Position numbers and translations under genes: made by a program. 64,000 nucleotides of DNA from the NCBI GenBank assembly GCA_041736625.1, contig JBGSTG010000044.1, positions 31,017 through 95,016 on the forward strand. The letters are read 5' to 3'. This document shows, one piece after another, positions 61,877-64,000 of this stretch (position 1 is the first letter of the stretch; every line of letters begins with the position of its first letter). This DNA is from M3007 sp041736625. Lineage in GTDB: Bacteria; Bacteroidota; Bacteroidia; Chitinophagales; Saprospiraceae. The notes below the pieces were generated by a model. The model did not search any database. It saw nothing but the letters and a program-made list of their open reading frames with translations, and was not told where the DNA came from.

Positions 61877-62542
61877 TCAGATCAGGCAACCGGTCAGTTG
61901 TAAAACATGTTGAAATGCCTGATCTGTCGGCGCGTGTAATTGCAACGCTTCGGCGGTTTTCGGGTGCTGTATGTGCAGGCTGGAGGCGTGCAGCATCAAT
62001 CGTTCGGGCCAGCCCTGTGCCCGAAAGTATCGTTTGAATTTCACATCGCCCATCTGCGTGTCGCCGATGATCGGGTGCCGGAGGTGTGAGAGGTGTTTGC
62101 GGATTTGTTGGCGACGACCGGTGAGGGGCGTCACTTCAAGCAAAGCAAAGCGGGCAGTGGGGTAGCGCAGGCCGATTGCCCACGGCTGTTCGCCGGTAGC
62201 GAGCGTCCGGTATTCGGTCTGTGCTTCCAAGGGCTCCAGGCGGCCTGTTTCCGGGTCGCTTAGCGGGTAGTCGATCACCCCTTCGGATGGGGTAGGGTAG
62301 CCCCGGACCAAAGCGAGGTACTTTTTTTTCCAGGTATGCCGCATGAGTGCAGCGCCCAGTATCCCGGCGATGTGGGCATTTTTTGCAAACATCAGGACGC
62401 CGGACGTGGCCCGATCCAGCCGGTGTACCGGAAAAACACGCGCACCCCCGAGCTGCTCACGCAACAATTGCAGGACAAACACCTTGTCCTCACTCAACGA
62501 CGTGCGATGAACCAATATACCCGGAGGCTTATTGATGGCCAC
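61877..62542 (-). CDS. RluA-family pseudouridine synthase (TruC-like), start uncertain
   Basis: A 221-residue enzyme from the GTG at 62542. The catalytic motif is VFPVHRLDRATSGVLMFAK (Asp near residue 42). TPLTGRRQQIRKHLSHLRHPIIGD follows, as in TruC, which modifies tRNA position 65. The conserved first strand (ILFEDDHLVAINKPPG) extends upstream of the GTG without any ATG, GTG or TTG before the stop at 62597-62599. The true start may therefore be CTG at 62578 or ATT at 62566, or a sequence error exists. It lies downstream of rplS and may share its transcript. Confidence 0.88.
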   Translation of the reverse strand: MAINKPPGILVHRTSLSEDKVFVLQLLREQLGGARVFPVHRLDRATSGVLMFAKNAHIAGILGAALMRHTWKKKYLALVRGYPTPSEGVIDYPLSDPETGRLEPLEAQTEYRTLATGEQPWAIGLRYPTARFALLEVTPLTGRRQQIRKHLSHLRHPIIGDTQMGDVKFKRYFRAQGWPERLMLHASSLHIQHPKTAEALQLHAPTDQAFQHVLQLTGCLI

Positions 62543-62592
62543 CAGATGGTCGTCCTCAAAAAGAATAGGAAAATGCAGAGACGCCTGCGGGC

Positions 62593-62955
62593 TTAGTTAA
62601 ACTTCTTGAGTTCCTTGATGCGGGCTTTTTTACCCACCAGGCCGCGCAGATAAAAGAGGCGGGCGCGACGAACATGACCGCGTTTGATCACCTCAATACC
62701 CGCAATGTTGGGGTTGCAATAGGCAAAGATGCGCTCAACACCCACGCCGTGCGACATTTTACGCACCGTAAAAGTGGCAGTCGGGCCGTGACCCGAGATC
62801 TGGATCACATCACCCCTGAAAGCTTGTTCACGGGTTTTGTCCCCTTCAACAATTTTATAGGTCACGACAATGGTGTCGCCGCTGCGGAATTCCGGAAATT
62901 CGGCCTTTTTCAGCAACTCGTTGTGTACAAACTGAATGGCTTCCAACTCTTTCAT
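62593..62955 (-). CDS. rplS: 50S ribosomal protein L19
   Basis: A 120-residue L19. It starts MKELEAIQFVHNELL and includes FRSGDTIVVTYKIVEGDKTR, VIQISGHGPTATFTVRKMSHGVGVER, then RGHVRRARLFYLRGLVGKKARIKE near the end. It sits at the interface of the ribosomal subunits. The ATG at 62955 is the family start; the longer upstream frame crosses the promoter. The RNA upstream is about 20-25 bases. It is unusual only in lacking the usual partners trmD and rimM beside it, which is common in Bacteroidota. Confidence 0.97.
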   Translation of the reverse strand: MKELEAIQFVHNELLKKAEFPEFRSGDTIVVTYKIVEGDKTREQAFRGDVIQISGHGPTATFTVRKMSHGVGVERIFAYCNPNIAGIEVIKRGHVRRARLFYLRGLVGKKARIKELKKFN

Positions 62956-62981
62956 AATCTGGCTATGTTTAAACGCGGGCG

Positions 62982-63012
62982 CAAAGGTACGTGCTTTTTG
63001 CACCTTCTCAAA
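62982..63012 (-). promoter_or_regulatory. promoter TTTG-N19-TACCTTTG for rplS
   Basis: On the minus strand TTTG (63012-63009), 19 bases, then TACCTTTG (62989-62982) give a complete consensus promoter in front of a highly expressed ribosomal gene. This is a good internal reference for the other promoter calls. Confidence 0.8.
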
Positions 63013-63148
63013 CAAAAAAGTTATTTCTTTTTCATTTTTTCCCCGAAATGTTAACGATTCTAAAAAAAGACCGGGGGTCTGAACCCTCATCTACGTTACG
63101 TGTTTTGTGTATGCACAATTAAAATTAAAACACTTAAATTCAGCACAC

Positions 63149-63730
63149 ATGAAAAGAACGTTCATTTTCTCTTTATTGGCAGCATTCGCCTTTTCCTTTG
63201 TCGCCCCTGCCACCTATAAGGTTGATCCGGCAAGCAGCGCTATTGTCTGGAAGGCGGCAAAAGTGACCGGCACGCACCAGGGTACTGTGAAGGTAAAAAG
63301 CGGTAAGCTGTTGTTCGACGGTGGCAAACTGACCGGTGGCGACCTGGTAATTGACATGACAACGATCAAATGCACCGACCTCGAAGGCGAGTGGGCAGGC
63401 AAACTGGAAGGCCACCTGAAAAGCGACGATTTCTTCGGCGTAACCACATACCCTACGGCCACCTTTGCGGTGACTGGTGTGAAAGCGCTGGACAGCAACG
63501 GCAACTATGAGGTCTCCGGCAACCTGACGATCAAGAAAACGACCAACCCGGCTACGGTCAAGATGAATGCTTTGGAAGCCAACGGTTTGGTGAACGCCAA
63601 AGGTAAACTCACCATCGACCGTTCGAAATTCGATGTGCGCTATGGATCGACCTCTTTCTTCGACGATTTGGGCGACAAAGCGATTTACAACGATTTTGAC
63701 ATGGAGTTTGCCCTGGTAGCCAAGAAGTAA
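63149..63730 (+). CDS. YceI family protein (lipid-binding, exported)
   Basis: A 193-residue periplasmic protein: signal peptide (residues 1-20) then a YceI beta-barrel, starting ATYKVDPASSAIVWKAAKVTG. The typical segments LEGHLKSDDFFGVTTYPTATFAVTGV and KLTIDRSKFDVRYGSTSFFDDLGDKAIYNDFDMEF follow. The family binds polyisoprenoid or fatty lipids; its physiological role is unclear. The ATG at 63149 starts the signal peptide. No promoter of the TAnnTTTG type was seen nearby. Confidence 0.93.
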   Translation: MKRTFIFSLLAAFAFSFVAPATYKVDPASSAIVWKAAKVTGTHQGTVKVKSGKLLFDGGKLTGGDLVIDMTTIKCTDLEGEWAGKLEGHLKSDDFFGVTTYPTATFAVTGVKALDSNGNYEVSGNLTIKKTTNPATVKMNALEANGLVNAKGKLTIDRSKFDVRYGSTSFFDDLGDKAIYNDFDMEFALVAKK

Positions 63731-63819
63731 CATAATCAAGAGGGTGTATCACAAGTACCTTGTCCGAATGCGCTTCCAAATAAAATATTGAGCAAGGCGC
63801 TACCGATAGGGTGGCTTGA

Positions 63820-64000
63820 AGCTCAATGTCGTCAACTTAGCGTAAAAGCAATGTTGTAAAGTTGTCTACAACGAAACTATATATTTTTTTTGCCGCGAAT
63901 TAGCGCGAATTCGCGCTAATTCGCGGCAAAAAAAAATACGTAGTAAGGCCGCAAACAACCCCAAAGCAATCTTTTTACGCTAAGTTGACGACATTGGGCT
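63820..64000. mobile_element. candidate MITE-like element with 28-bp terminal inverted repeats
   Basis: The 28-base arm at 63820-63847 and its inverted copy at 63973-64000 match at all but one base (AGCTCAATGTCGTCAACTTA at the start of one, AGCCCAATGTCG on the complement of the other). The 125-base interior holds a perfect palindrome and no gene. The right arm touches the window edge, so the repeats may extend further and the whole may be an end of something larger. Confidence 0.6.
63884..63935. repeat. perfect 52-bp palindrome of GCGAATT words (type 3)
   Basis: Both arms of 26 bases are exactly complementary, with no loop; the centre is the EcoRI-type hexamer GAATTC at 63907-63912. The arms repeat the word CGCGAATT and end in eight T and eight A residues, so the RNA would also resemble a bidirectional terminator. 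It lies inside the 28-bp inverted repeats. Confidence 0.9.

Noticed and set aside
1..64000. rRNA, tRNA, tmRNA, riboswitches or an origin of replication
   Set aside because: Gaps between genes are almost all under 150 bases, and no T-loop, anticodon arm, riboswitch core or DnaA-box cluster was recognised when reading them.

Overview
The window reads as chromosomal DNA of a Bacteroidota bacterium, most likely of the Saprospiria type (family-level placement is inference). The grounds are: an alternative complex III operon followed by a caa3-type oxidase operon, a secreted enzyme with a type IX secretion (T9SS) sorting domain, a GLPGLI-family protein beside a carboxypeptidase-like outer-membrane barrel, DUF3822 and LuxE-like genes, no clear Shine-Dalgarno sequences, and many copies of the Bacteroidota -7 promoter element TAnnTTTG. 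Genes are densely packed, GC is moderately high by eye, and no rRNA, tRNA, CRISPR array, phage or transposase gene was seen. LAYOUT. 1-7.8 kb: tRNA nucleotidyltransferase, lumazine synthase, a metallo-beta-lactamase-fold hydrolase, an outer-membrane barrel with its GLPGLI neighbour, and a convergent thiolase. 7.9-16.7 kb: a vanadium-haloperoxidase-like lipoprotein, a thioredoxin-fold protein, tsaD, a bactofilin, DUF3822, rsmD, a LuxE-like protein, an aldo/keto reductase and surE. 16.8-21.5 kb: a tandem pair of secreted LysM proteins that share an N-terminal four-cysteine domain I do not recognise, and a membrane-anchored SGNH hydrolase. 21.7-24.2 kb: a small membrane protein, coaD and pruA. 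24.2-41.4 kb, all on the minus strand: the terminal respiratory chain, actABCDEF (quinol:cytochrome c oxidoreductase), then ctaC, ctaD, heme o synthase, two subunit III genes and subunit IV, then a likely oxidase-assembly group (an SCO-like protein without copper ligands, DUF420, and a tiny CPMC membrane protein). 41.5-48.6 kb: arginine deiminase, a thioesterase, a YihY-family protein, accD, and ccmB-ccmC-ccmD running into a glutamate dehydrogenase. 48.9-52.4 kb: an Lrp/AsnC regulator, a TlpA-like thioredoxin, a GH25 lysozyme, an enoyl-CoA hydratase and DUF523. 52.6-63.7 kb: a 2029-residue alpha-2-macroglobulin, an esterase/fibronectin/leucine-rich-repeat/T9SS fusion, an RluA-family pseudouridine synthase, rplS and a YceI-like protein. 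The last 180 bases hold a terminal-inverted-repeat element around a perfect 52-bp palindrome. HOW THE GENES WORK TOGETHER. The strongest functional unit is respiratory: ACIII passes electrons from menaquinol to cytochrome c or directly to the caa3-type oxidase, heme o synthase makes the heme precursor, the assembly group probably matures the copper centres, and ccmBCD a few kb away serves cytochrome c maturation. MOST NOTEWORTHY. Five genes (rsmD, tsaD, surE, ccmB, ccmD) have a TAnnTTTG element ending only 3-5 bases before the start codon, which predicts leaderless mRNAs. The four-cysteine LysM pair may be an undescribed envelope module. The SCO-like/CPMC/DUF420 trio may be a variant copper-delivery system. 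Three unrelated palindromes built from repeated short words sit between genes. RsmD carries GPPY in place of its D/NPPY motif, and the pseudouridine synthase lacks a normal start codon.
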